From Acidimicrobiia bacterium (lineage in GTDB: Bacteria; Actinomycetota; Acidimicrobiia; Acidimicrobiales; Acidimicrobilacustridaceae): DNA of 11,147 bases. The DNA lies in NCBI GenBank assembly GCA_018882825.1, contig VERC01000054.1:1-11147 (forward strand). The letters are read 5' to 3'. Below are positions 1 to 7,187 of this stretch, piece by piece; position 1 is the stretch's first letter; every line of letters begins with the position of its first letter. The position numbers and the translations under genes were made by a program. The notes beneath the pieces were generated by a model. The model searched no databases and had not been told where the DNA came from. It was given only the letters and a program-made list of their open reading frames with translations.

Positions 1-669
1 TTCGTCTCCACCTTCGTGGTCACCCGCATCATCGTGCGGGCGATCCGGGCGGGTCGGGGTCCGTTCAAGGACAACACGGTCGGTGGGGTGCACGTCCATC
101 ACGTGGTGCCCGGACTGTTCCTGATGATCGTGGGTGGGCTGGTCGCCATCGGCGCCGCCGGTGGCGGATGGGAGACACTCGCCGGCATCCTGTTCGGGAT
201 GGGTCTCGCCCTCGTGCTCGACGAGTTCGCGCTGATCCTCCACCTCGACGACGTGTACTGGAGCGAGCAGGGCCGATTGTCGGTCGATGTCGTGTTCGTG
301 CTGGCCGCGGTGATGGTCTGCCTGCTCGTCGTCGGGTCACCGTTCGGCGTGGCCGAGAGCGAGACCGGCGGCGGTGGCCGGATCATCTCGGTGGTGCTGA
401 TCGCCCTGAGCCTCTCGTGTGCCGTGATCGCTGCGGTGAAGGGGAAGTTGGTCACCGCCGTCATCGGTGTGCTGGTACCGATCGTCGCCTTCACCGGTGC
501 CGTGCGGATCGCCCGACCGAACTCACCGTGGGCGAAGCGTCGGTACCCGGACGGTTCGGCCAAACAGAAGCGCGCGGTCCTGCGCGAACTGGTCTTCGCT
601 CGTCGGTGGCGGGCGAAGGTCGTGCGGGTGCAGGAGAAGGTGGCCGGAGTGTTCGGTCCGACCGACTGA
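1..669 (+). CDS. Polytopic membrane protein, 5' end outside window
   Basis: The frame is open from the first base, so the true start probably lies upstream; a GTG at 16 is the first in-window candidate but has no convincing ribosome binding site. Counting from that GTG, the visible 217 residues hold about five hydrophobic segments (roughly 29-50, 52-75, 87-111, 119-142, 144-165). A VGGVHVHHVVPG motif lies just before the first, and an acidic/aromatic stretch (LDEFALILHLDDVYWSEQGR) lies between the second and third. The C-terminal 45 residues are strongly basic and probably cytoplasmic. The HVHH plus DEFALxLHLxDVYW pattern resembles a conserved actinobacterial integral membrane protein family of unknown function. 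Clustered His, Asp and Glu at the membrane edge could bind a metal, but that is only inference. Its stop faces the exonuclease gene across a 30-bp gap holding a perfect hairpin. Confidence 0.85.
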   Translation, partial: FVSTFVVTRIIVRAIRAGRGPFKDNTVGGVHVHHVVPGLFLMIVGGLVAIGAAGGGWETLAGILFGMGLALVLDEFALILHLDDVYWSEQGRLSVDVVFVLAAVMVCLLVVGSPFGVAESETGGGGRIISVVLIALSLSCAVIAAVKGKLVTAVIGVLVPIVAFTGAVRIARPNSPWAKRRYPDGSAKQKRAVLRELVFARRWRAKVVRVQEKVAGVFGPTD

Positions 670-670
670 G

Positions 671-692
671 CCGTCGGTCGGACGACCGACGG
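671..692. terminator. Perfect 10-bp hairpin between convergent genes
   Basis: CCGTCGGTCG at 671-680 and CGACCGACGG at 683-692 are exact reverse complements separated by GA. The hairpin begins 2 nt after the stop of the membrane protein and ends 7 nt before the stop of the convergent exonuclease gene. No T-tract follows on either strand, so it would be an actinobacterial-type U-less terminator serving both directions. This is inferred from position and symmetry only. Confidence 0.55.
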
Positions 693-699
693 TGATCGA

Positions 700-1497
700 T
701 CAGAGTTCGTAGTCGACGACCACCGGGGCATGGTCCGACCATCGCGTGTCGTACGACGGAGCCCGATCCACCCGAGCGTGGCGCGCTCGTCTCGCCAGAT
801 CGGGAGAGGCGATCTGATAGTCGATCCGCCACCCGGCGTCGTTGTCGAACGCCTTGCCCCGGAACGACCACCACGAGTACGGCCCGGCCTGCTCGGGATG
901 GGCGGCCCGCACCACGTCGACCCAGCCGAGTTCGTCGAACCACCGATCGAACCAGGCTCGCTCCTCGGGGAGGAACCCGGCACTGGTGAGGTTGCCCTTC
1001 CAGTTCTTGAGGTCGGCCTCCCGGTGGGCCACGTTGAGATCGCCGGTGAGCAGCACGTGCCCGCCCTCGTCACGCAGTTCGCCCAGACGATCGGTGGCGG
1101 CCGCGAACCAGTCCAACTTCTCGCGCATCTTGGTCGGCGACGTCTCGTCGCCGGTGTGGGCGTAGGCCGAGATCACCGTGAACCGCCGGCGCTTCCCCGT
1201 GCGGATGTCGGCCTCGATCCACCGACCCTTGCCGGCGAACGAACGGGAGTGGTCGCCGTGACGATGGTCGATGATGGGCAGACGACTGGCGACGGCCACG
1301 CCGGCCCGGCCCTTCTCGCCCGCCTCGGCGTGGACGACGTTCCACCCCTCACCGAGCAGATCGGCCACCATCTCGTCGGGGGCCCGGACCTCCTGGAGGG
1401 TCACGATGTCGGGCCCGCACTCGGCCATCCACTCGTGCAACCCCTTGCGGGCGGCGGCCCGCAGGCCATTCACGTTGACCGTCGCGATCCTCAGCAC
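700..1497 (-). CDS. xthA: Exodeoxyribonuclease III / AP endonuclease (EEP family)
   Basis: The 265-residue product has the full exonuclease/endonuclease/phosphatase fold signature and the usual ExoIII length. Such enzymes cut DNA 5' to abasic sites and remove 3'-blocking groups in cytoplasmic base excision repair. Visible motifs, in order: N8 in TVNVNGLR, E36 in LQEVR (metal ligand), Y112 in ISAYAHTGDE, D153 and N155 in LTGDLNVAH, D226 in WRIDY, and the C-terminal D255-H256 in SDHAP (catalytic pair). All key residues are present. The GTG start at 1497 is chosen because it puts the beta-strand motif LRIATVNVNGLR at the N-terminus, as in the family. There is no Shine-Dalgarno sequence before it; CACCAT lies exactly 6 nt upstream, a weak match to a leaderless -10. 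It is divergent from the small lipoprotein gene. The family call is secure; the xthA symbol is by homology. Confidence 0.93.
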   Translation of the reverse strand: MLRIATVNVNGLRAAARKGLHEWMAECGPDIVTLQEVRAPDEMVADLLGEGWNVVHAEAGEKGRAGVAVASRLPIIDHRHGDHSRSFAGKGRWIEADIRTGKRRRFTVISAYAHTGDETSPTKMREKLDWFAAATDRLGELRDEGGHVLLTGDLNVAHREADLKNWKGNLTSAGFLPEERAWFDRWFDELGWVDVVRAAHPEQAGPYSWWSFRGKAFDNDAGWRIDYQIASPDLARRARHARVDRAPSYDTRWSDHAPVVVDYEL

Positions 1498-1537
1498 CCG
1501 TCGATGGTGCCACGTCCGGGGCGGTCCGGGTGCTGGC

Positions 1538-1543
1538 TAGTCT
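1538..1543 (+). promoter_or_regulatory. Leaderless-type -10 element (TAGTCT) of the lipoprotein gene
   Basis: TAGTCT matches the actinobacterial -10 consensus TANNNT and ends 6 nt before the ATG at 1550. Transcription would therefore start at or next to the A of the start codon. No purine-rich ribosome binding site precedes the gene, which fits leaderless translation. No clear -35 hexamer is seen about 17 bp upstream. This is inferred from sequence only. Confidence 0.5.
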
Positions 1544-1549
1544 CGGCCC

Positions 1550-1759
1550 ATGCATTCGCGCGCTCTCAAGATCACGTTCGCCACGCTGGCCCTCGGCGGC
1601 GCCCTCCTCGTCGGCTGCAAGAAGTCGACGAAGGGCAACGTCCCCATCACGGGTCAGATCCCCACCACCACGACGACGAGCACCACCGCGCCGTCGAGCA
1701 CCGTCACGACGCCGGCGGGTGGCGGGGCGACGACCACCACCACGATGGCGATGAACTGA
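1550..1759 (+). CDS. Small threonine-rich lipoprotein
   Basis: The 69-residue product has a basic N-terminus, a hydrophobic segment at about 8-22 and a lipobox-like LLVGC with the lipidation cysteine at position 23. Only about 46 residues would remain after cleavage. The mature part starts with CKKSTKGN and then becomes almost pure Thr/Ser/Pro/Gly/Ala, including two runs of five threonines. It has no recognisable catalytic domain. It would be anchored to the outer face of the cytoplasmic membrane; the Thr/Pro tail resembles glycosylated or wall-spanning linkers, but no function is assigned. It lies 31 bp before the monooxygenase gene on the same strand, so co-transcription is possible. The start is supported by the TAGTCT element 6 nt upstream. 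The intact signal sequence argues against a chance frame. Confidence 0.72.
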   Translation: MHSRALKITFATLALGGALLVGCKKSTKGNVPITGQIPTTTTTSTTAPSSTVTTPAGGGATTTTTMAMN

Positions 1760-1779
1760 GCGCGCCGGGCGCGTTCGAC

Positions 1780-1786
1780 AAGGGGG
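1780..1786 (+). promoter_or_regulatory. Shine-Dalgarno of the monooxygenase gene
   Basis: AAGGGGG ends 4 nt before the ATG at 1791. It contains the strong purine core expected for 16S rRNA pairing and fixes the monooxygenase start. Its presence here, and absence before the first gene of the pair, fits an internal cistron of a transcript that begins at the lipoprotein gene. Confidence 0.6.
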
Positions 1787-1790
1787 ATCG

Positions 1791-3740
1791 ATGAACGGGC
1801 AGGCCCGCAATCCGCACGCCGGTGCGCCGTTCACCGACGGCGACGCCGCCATCGCCGCCGCGCTGGAGGACGTGTGCGTGCCGGCACTCATGTGTTCGAT
1901 GGTGCACCTCACCGGCGATCCCTCGTGGATCCGGGGTGCGATCCGACCCCGCTCGGCGATCCTCAACGACTACGTCAGCGGACTCACCGTCGACGAGCAG
2001 GCCGAGGTGCGGGCCCGGGCCGTACCCGCCATCGCCGCCTGGCGCGACGCCGGCTGCCCCGTACCGGCCACCCCTTCACCGGAACTGGTGAAGGAGATGA
2101 TGGACTTCATGGCCGCCGCCCCGGTCGATCCGGCGGTGGTCGACATGTTCGCCGACGATCTCCATCTCGACGGCGCCGACAGCGGTGCCATCACCTGGGG
2201 CGACGAGATACCCGCCGAGGCCAGGGCCGACTTCCATGTCGTGGTCATCGGCTGCGGGGAGTCGGGTCTGCTGGCCGGCATCCGTCTCGATCAGGCCGGC
2301 ATCGACTACACGATCGTGGAGAAGACCGACGGCCCCGGGGGCACGTGGCGCGACAACCGGTACCCGGGGGCGCGGGTCGACATCGGCAGTCACTTCTACT
2401 GCTACTCGTTCGAACCGTCCGATCACTGGAGCGAGTACTTCTGTCGCCAGCCCGAGTTGCGCCGCTACTTCGAACACGTCATGACCACCTACGGCGTCGA
2501 CCGCAACTGTCGGTTCGGCACCGAGGTGGTCCGCGCCGTGTGGGACGAGGACAGCGCCACGTGGGACGTCGAGGTGCGCACCGCCGACGGTGGCACCGAC
2601 CACCTCACCGCCAACGTGCTCATCAGCGGTACCGGGGCGCTCAACGCCCCGAAGATGCCCGACATCCCGGGCATGGACGAGTTCGCCGGCCCGTCGTTCC
2701 ATTCGGCGCGCTGGCCCGACGATCTCGACCTGACCGGCAAGCGGGTCGCCCAGATCGGTGCCGGTGCCTCGGGCTTCCAGATCGCGCCGACCATCGCTCC
2801 GGAGGTCGCGCACCTCGACATCTTCCAGCGCACCGCGCAGTGGATGTTCCCCAACATGAACTACCACCGGGCGGTGCCCGACGGCGATGCGTGGGCCATG
2901 CGCCATCTGCCCTTCTACGCCCGGTGGTTCAGGTTCCTGATGTTCTATCCGGCATCGGGTCTGAGCATCGAGAACTCCCGCATCGATCCGGACTGGCACG
3001 ACCCCGAGGGTCGGTCCTACAGCAGGGCGAACTTCGAGCGGCGCACCATCTTCGAGGGCTGGATCACCTCGCATCTCGAGGGCCGCCCCGATCTCATCGA
3101 GAAGTCGATGCCGCACTACCCGCCGTCGGCCAAGCGCATGCTGCAGGACAACGGGTCATGGTTGAAGTGCCTGCTGCGCGACAACGTGGAGTTGATCCGC
3201 ACCGGTATCGAGCGCGTCTGTGCCGAGGGAGTCGTCACCGTCGACGGCGAACTGCATCCGGCCGACGTGATCATCTACGCCACCGGGTTCCGTCACAACG
3301 ACTACCTGTTCCCGATGACGATCATCGGTCGTGATGGGGTGAACCTGCGTGAGCAGTTCGGTGACGAGCCGACCGCGTACCTCGGTATCACGATCCCGAA
3401 CTTCCCCAACCTCTTCTGCCTGTACGGGCCGGGCACCAACCTGGCTCACGGGGCCAGTCTCATCTTCCAGTCCGAGTGCCAGGTCAACTACGTGCTCGAC
3501 GCCATCCGGCACCTGCTGGTCACCGGCGATCGGGCGATGGAGCCCAAGCGTCCGGTGCACGACGCCTACGTCGAGACCTACGTCTCCGAGATCAACCAGA
3601 TGGTGTGGGCCCATCCGACCGTCAAGTATTCGCACTTCAAGAACAAGGACGGGCGGATCTACACGCTCTCGCCGTGGCCGATCCCGCAGTACTGGGGTTG
3701 GACGCGGGCGATCGACGTCGACGACTTCGACTTCGTCTGA
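1791..3740 (+). CDS. Baeyer-Villiger flavin monooxygenase, 4-hydroxyacetophenone monooxygenase-like
   Basis: The 649-residue product is a class B FAD/NADPH monooxygenase, the type that inserts oxygen next to a ketone to give an ester or lactone. A first dinucleotide motif G154-x-G156-xx-G159 with acidic E177 should bind FAD. The BVMO fingerprint FxGxxxHxxxWP is at F298, G300, H304, W308 and P309. A second motif, G323-x-G325-xx-G328, should bind NADPH. D197 in GARVDIGS and R347 in FQRT match the catalytic Asp and Arg known in phenylacetone monooxygenase. An IYATGF motif lies near the C-terminus. About 145 residues precede the FAD motif, with PALMCSMVHLTGD near the start; this extra domain is typical of HAPMO-type enzymes (about 640 aa), not of cyclohexanone or phenylacetone monooxygenases. 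The start is set by a strong Shine-Dalgarno. The substrate cannot be read from sequence, and no pathway genes are adjacent. Confidence 0.92.
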   Translation: MNGQARNPHAGAPFTDGDAAIAAALEDVCVPALMCSMVHLTGDPSWIRGAIRPRSAILNDYVSGLTVDEQAEVRARAVPAIAAWRDAGCPVPATPSPELVKEMMDFMAAAPVDPAVVDMFADDLHLDGADSGAITWGDEIPAEARADFHVVVIGCGESGLLAGIRLDQAGIDYTIVEKTDGPGGTWRDNRYPGARVDIGSHFYCYSFEPSDHWSEYFCRQPELRRYFEHVMTTYGVDRNCRFGTEVVRAVWDEDSATWDVEVRTADGGTDHLTANVLISGTGALNAPKMPDIPGMDEFAGPSFHSARWPDDLDLTGKRVAQIGAGASGFQIAPTIAPEVAHLDIFQRTAQWMFPNMNYHRAVPDGDAWAMRHLPFYARWFRFLMFYPASGLSIENSRIDPDWHDPEGRSYSRANFERRTIFEGWITSHLEGRPDLIEKSMPHYPPSAKRMLQDNGSWLKCLLRDNVELIRTGIERVCAEGVVTVDGELHPADVIIYATGFRHNDYLFPMTIIGRDGVNLREQFGDEPTAYLGITIPNFPNLFCLYGPGTNLAHGASLIFQSECQVNYVLDAIRHLLVTGDRAMEPKRPVHDAYVETYVSEINQMVWAHPTVKYSHFKNKDGRIYTLSPWPIPQYWGWTRAIDVDDFDFV

Positions 3741-3746
3741 CCGGAG

Positions 3747-6254
3747 TCAGGCCGCGGCCGGGGCCATCGGCCGGGTCAGCACCCGCAGGGCCAACAGCGC
3801 CGACATGTAGAACACGAACGCGATCATCAGCACCGTGTTGAACCCGAACATCATGGCCAACAGGGTCGTGGCCACCGCGCCGGTGATCGAGGCGAAGCCG
3901 TTGACCGCCCAGCCCCAGGCGACGTATTCGCGGTGGTACTCGGTCAGTCCGGAGATGGCGCCGAGACCGAGCGGCATCATCACGCCGAGCGTCACTCCCA
4001 GCGGTGCCAGCACCACGAAGGCCACGGCGATGCGGGCGAACAGCGGCCAGCCGAGGAGCGCGTCGGTGATGGCCGGGAGGGCGAACAGATAGAACACCGT
4101 CAGCACCGCGATGACGCCGGCCAACGGCACCAGCGACCGTCGGATGCGATCCACCAGTCGACTGCTCAGGTAGGCGCCGATGCCGGTGAAGATCAGCACC
4201 GAGGCCAGTGTCACCGACAGCGAATAGGTGGGGAACCCGAGGAACAGCACGAGACGCTGGATGAGGGCGATCTCGAAGAACATGAAGCCGAAGCCGATCG
4301 ACGCGAAGTACAGCGCCGACCCACCCTTGCGGGGGAAGGCCTTCCAGATCGGTCGGATGGCCACGAAGGGCACCAACAGGAACACGATGCCGAGCAGCGC
4401 GGCGATGCCGAGCAGGAGCAGCAGTACCCGTTCGCCCAGCGAGTCCTCCATGTCGAAGGTGTCGAGCGGTTGGGTGAAGTTGCGGGCGACGTCGCCGAAC
4501 GAGGCGAAGTGCCAGAAGAAGGGACGGTTGTCGTCGATGGCACCGACCTGGTACGGGAAGTCGGCCAACAACGTGGAGAGCTCGGCATCGGAGGCCGACG
4601 CGATGTCGGCGGCGGTGTCACCGGGAGCGGCGTACCCGGGCGGAGGTGCCCAGCGGATGTCCGAGTCGGGAACGGCGCCAGCGGCGCGGGACAGGGCGAC
4701 GATCTCGGCGCTGGTGAACGGCGAGCGCTTCACCAGCACGGTCGTGTAATCGCCGACCTCGAGGGCGGTGGAGCGGATCACGACGATGTGGGCACCCGGA
4801 TCGGTGACGCCGCGTTCCTCGAGGGCCTTGCGGGCCGTGGCCACGTACCGGTTCGTGCGGTTGGCCTTGCGGTCGTAGTCCATCTCGCCGAACTGGGCGA
4901 CGACGATGCCGTTGTCGGTGAGGTGGTCGAGCGAGGCGCCGATGGCATCGGAGGTGTAGAGGTAGCTCTCCGACAGCACGAAGGCACCCGACGCGGCGGC
5001 GTTGGTGGCGGAGTAGGAATCGGGAGCGGGGTACCAGATCACGTCGTAGGCCACGTCGGAGCGCTCGAGGAAGGTGCGGCCGTCGCCCTGCACGTAGTTG
5101 ACCTTCGGGTTCTCGGCCAGGTTGCCGGTGTACTCGGCGAAGCGACCGGTGACCAGCGAGTGGGTGACGGGATTGAGTTCGACGGCGTCGATCGATCCGG
5201 CACCGAAGTGGAGCGAGGCGAGTATCTCGTTGCCGCCGGCGGCGCCGATGATCAGCACCTTCTCCACCGGCGCCGAGGCCGAGGCGAAGGCGAACAGTCG
5301 GGGATCGTTGTCGAAGCGGGTCAGGTTCGAGGTGTCGCCGTTCCATCGGTAGATGGCCGAGCCGAGCATGCCGTCGTGCAGCAACGCGATGCGGTCGCCC
5401 ATGTCGTAGGCATCGACGCGGAACAGGCCACCCCATTCGCTGGCCAGCCTCGGCGGCACGGGAGCGTCGGGGTCGGGATTGCCGCGGTTGAGGATGGCGG
5501 TGGCGTTGGAGACGTTCTTGGTGGAATCGGCCTTCACGTCGGGCAGCAGCCCGGGCACGGCGACGAGTACGAGGGCGACGACCCCCACGATGGAGGCCAC
5601 GATCCGGCCCGCGCCGAGGGCGGCCGGTCGCTCGGCGGCCCTGGTCACGAACGACAGGCGCAGGGAGGTGGCCGCCAGCAGCAGGGCCGCCCACAGGATG
5701 ACGACCTCGGGCCCGACCCAGAACAACAGGAACACCACCACGGCGCAGGCCAGTCCGGCCCCGACCAGATCGGCGGCGTACAGACGCCCGATGCCGCTGG
5801 TCCGGCGACCGAAGAGCACGGCGATCATGATCCCGATGGCCACGAACGAGGCGAAAAGGGCGGTGCAGATGACGACGAGCATGACCAGGTTCTTGATCGA
5901 GGTCGCCGTTCCGTAATCCCAGATGTTGATGGTGTTGATGGGCACCTGCGTCACGATGAAGAAACCCACGATCGTCGAGATCGACGCGGCGATGAGTCCC
6001 CACCGCACGATGGTCTCGGTGCGGGCCGCCCGGATGCGCGCCGACACGGCCACGATGACGCCACCGCAACCGATGCCGAGAAGCGCCAGCCCGATCACCA
6101 GGTACGTGTAGTAGTAGTAGAGCTTGAACGAGATGATGCGGGTGTAGGCCACCTCGAGCAGCAACGAGGCGAAGGCCATCACGAAGATCTCGATGTGGAA
6201 ACCCCGAGCCGAGCCCGTCTCGTCGGTCTCGGGAAGGTCGGTCGACTGCGTCAT
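3747..6254 (-). CDS. Polytopic membrane protein with embedded spermidine synthase-like domain
   Basis: The 835-residue product has a membrane block at about residues 20-260, a soluble SAM-binding domain at about 290-600, and a second membrane block from about 650 to the end. The first block opens with LLLEVAYTR and YLVIGLALLGIG, and the last contains GFMFFEIALIQRLVLFLG; both are typical of the membrane-fused spermidine synthase-like family. The Rossmann motif is VLIIGAAGGNE (G337, G340, G341), with E359 in AVELNP placed to bind the SAM ribose, followed by QGDGR at 389-393. Where soluble spermidine synthases have the catalytic VDSxDP motif, this protein has PAPDSY (409-414), so ordinary aminopropyl transfer is doubtful. 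The ATG at 6254 is chosen over an upstream in-frame extension because GGAGAG precedes it by 8 nt and the added 53 residues are low-complexity. Substrate and role are unknown. Confidence 0.85.
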   Translation of the reverse strand: MTQSTDLPETDETGSARGFHIEIFVMAFASLLLEVAYTRIISFKLYYYYTYLVIGLALLGIGCGGVIVAVSARIRAARTETIVRWGLIAASISTIVGFFIVTQVPINTINIWDYGTATSIKNLVMLVVICTALFASFVAIGIMIAVLFGRRTSGIGRLYAADLVGAGLACAVVVFLLFWVGPEVVILWAALLLAATSLRLSFVTRAAERPAALGAGRIVASIVGVVALVLVAVPGLLPDVKADSTKNVSNATAILNRGNPDPDAPVPPRLASEWGGLFRVDAYDMGDRIALLHDGMLGSAIYRWNGDTSNLTRFDNDPRLFAFASASAPVEKVLIIGAAGGNEILASLHFGAGSIDAVELNPVTHSLVTGRFAEYTGNLAENPKVNYVQGDGRTFLERSDVAYDVIWYPAPDSYSATNAAASGAFVLSESYLYTSDAIGASLDHLTDNGIVVAQFGEMDYDRKANRTNRYVATARKALEERGVTDPGAHIVVIRSTALEVGDYTTVLVKRSPFTSAEIVALSRAAGAVPDSDIRWAPPPGYAAPGDTAADIASASDAELSTLLADFPYQVGAIDDNRPFFWHFASFGDVARNFTQPLDTFDMEDSLGERVLLLLLGIAALLGIVFLLVPFVAIRPIWKAFPRKGGSALYFASIGFGFMFFEIALIQRLVLFLGFPTYSLSVTLASVLIFTGIGAYLSSRLVDRIRRSLVPLAGVIAVLTVFYLFALPAITDALLGWPLFARIAVAFVVLAPLGVTLGVMMPLGLGAISGLTEYHREYVAWGWAVNGFASITGAVATTLLAMMFGFNTVLMIAFVFYMSALLALRVLTRPMAPAAA

Positions 6255-6262
6255 CGCGGGTG

Positions 6263-6268
6263 CTCTCC
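6263..6268 (-). promoter_or_regulatory. Shine-Dalgarno that decides the start of the spermidine synthase-like gene
   Basis: Read on the minus strand, GGAGAG lies 8 nt before the ATG at 6254. The same frame stays open upstream to 6413, but that extension is Pro/Arg/Gly-rich and has no comparable site. Confidence 0.55.
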
Positions 6269-6417
6269 GTTTCCGTCCCACTCCCGGCGGCTGGGAGGCC
6301 AGGCGACCCGAGCACGGTACCGGAGTCCCGTCACCCCATCGGGGCACCGGCCGCCGGCCGGGGACACGACCGGGATCCTCGGCCCCGACCCCATCCGGTG
6401 CGACGATGCCCACGCCC

Positions 6418-6423
6418 GGGAGG
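6418..6423 (+). promoter_or_regulatory. Shine-Dalgarno of the LOG-family gene
   Basis: GGGAGG ends 5 nt before the ATG at 6429. This near-ideal site fixes the start, because the same frame is open for about 2.5 kb upstream (antisense to the preceding gene). A second in-frame ATG at 6456 has a weaker upstream purine run. Confidence 0.65.
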
Positions 6424-6428
6424 TGGGT

Positions 6429-7187
6429 ATGGCACGAGCACGGAGTCCGAGGGTGATGGGGGAGGACAGATGGTTCCTCGCCGGTCCACGGTCACGTCGT
6501 CACGAACTGCGCACGGTGGTGCGCACCGCCACCGAGATGGTCCGGGGGTTCCGTCGGCTGCACTTCGTGGGCCCCTGCGTCACGGTGTTCGGCTCGGCCC
6601 GGGTGTCCACCGACGACTGGTCGTACGTGACGGCGCAGGCGGTGGCCGCTCGACTCGGTGAGCGGGGGTTCTCGATCATGACGGGCGGGGGTCCCGGGAT
6701 CATGGAGGCGGCCAACCGTGGCGCTCGGGACGTCGGTGCCGCCAGCATCGGCTGCACCATCCGCCTTCCCGCCGAACAGCGGTCGAACCCGTATCTCGAT
6801 CTCGAGGTCGAGTTCGAACGCTTCTTCGTGCGCAAGGTGATGCTGGTCAAGTACTCGTTCGGTTTCGTGGTGATGAAGGGTGGGTTCGGAACCGGCGACG
6901 AGATGTTCGAGGCACTGACCCTCATCCAGACCGGCAAGATCGCCGACTTCCCGTTGGTGCTGATGGGCGAGCGGTACTGGCAGGGACTGCTCGACCAGGT
7001 GGACGCGATGGTGGTCGAGGGAACCATCTCGCGGGGCGACCTCGACCTGCTGCTCGTCACCGACGATCCGGCGCTGGCCGCCGAGCACATCGTGTCGCGC
7101 TCGATCGAGGAGTTCGGGCTGCGAGGTCGACTCCGACCCATCCGCGCCCTGGGCGAACGGGGCATCGACGGTGGTCAGCGTCCGTGA
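6429..7187 (+). CDS. LOG-family Rossmann protein (TIGR00730-type), possible nucleotide phosphoribohydrolase
   Basis: The 252-residue product belongs to the lysine decarboxylase-like/LOG superfamily. Characterised members cleave nucleoside 5'-monophosphates to free base and ribose phosphate, for example in cytokinin activation or purine nucleotide turnover. Visible motifs: VTVFGSARV (51-59), T85-GGGPG-IMEAANRGA (85-99), R135-K136 in FFVRKVM, and GGFGTGDE (151-158) leading into FEALTLIQTGK. The usual PGGxGTxxE motif reads KGGFGTGDE here, with K150 in place of proline; the glycines, Thr155 and Glu158 are kept. The first 45 residues are a basic extension with REL-type helical character. It is soluble, with no signal peptide. 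It is divergent from the membrane SAM-domain gene (174-bp gap) and overlaps the serine hydrolase gene tail-to-tail by 13 bp. Nucleotide substrate specificity cannot be told from sequence. Confidence 0.88.
   Translation: MARARSPRVMGEDRWFLAGPRSRRHELRTVVRTATEMVRGFRRLHFVGPCVTVFGSARVSTDDWSYVTAQAVAARLGERGFSIMTGGGPGIMEAANRGARDVGAASIGCTIRLPAEQRSNPYLDLEVEFERFFVRKVMLVKYSFGFVVMKGGFGTGDEMFEALTLIQTGKIADFPLVLMGERYWQGLLDQVDAMVVEGTISRGDLDLLLVTDDPALAAEHIVSRSIEEFGLRGRLRPIRALGERGIDGGQRP

Noticed and set aside
1761..1773. CGCGCC-G-GGCGCG inverted repeat after the lipoprotein stop
   Set aside because: The loop is one base, so the full stem cannot form. It is too weak to call a terminator and does not argue against co-transcription with the monooxygenase.
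3750..3759. Palindrome GGCCGCGGCC between or within the convergent monooxygenase and spermidine synthase-like gene ends
   Set aside because: It is explained by Ala-Ala-Ala codons at the end of the minus-strand gene. Short GC palindromes are expected at this base composition.
6344..6361. CCGGCC-rich palindromic stretch in the divergent spermidine synthase-like/LOG intergenic region
   Set aside because: Only short arms pair, with no spacing to a promoter element. It is indistinguishable from GC-rich background.
6255..6413. 53-residue N-terminal extension of the spermidine synthase-like protein
   Set aside because: It is Pro/Arg/Gly-rich without family resemblance, and a Shine-Dalgarno supports the ATG at 6254.
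3933..6428. A very long plus-strand open frame (over 800 codons) running antisense to the spermidine synthase-like gene and in frame with the LOG gene
   Set aside because: It is a reading-frame shadow of GC-biased codons on the other strand. Its product is His/Asp/Glu/Gly/Arg-rich low complexity, and the LOG gene has its own strong Shine-Dalgarno and ATG at 6418-6431.
6470..6661. ATG with an excellent upstream GGGGGAGGA within the LOG gene, in another frame
   Set aside because: The frame encodes only a short Arg/His/Gly-rich peptide and overlaps conserved LOG coding sequence.
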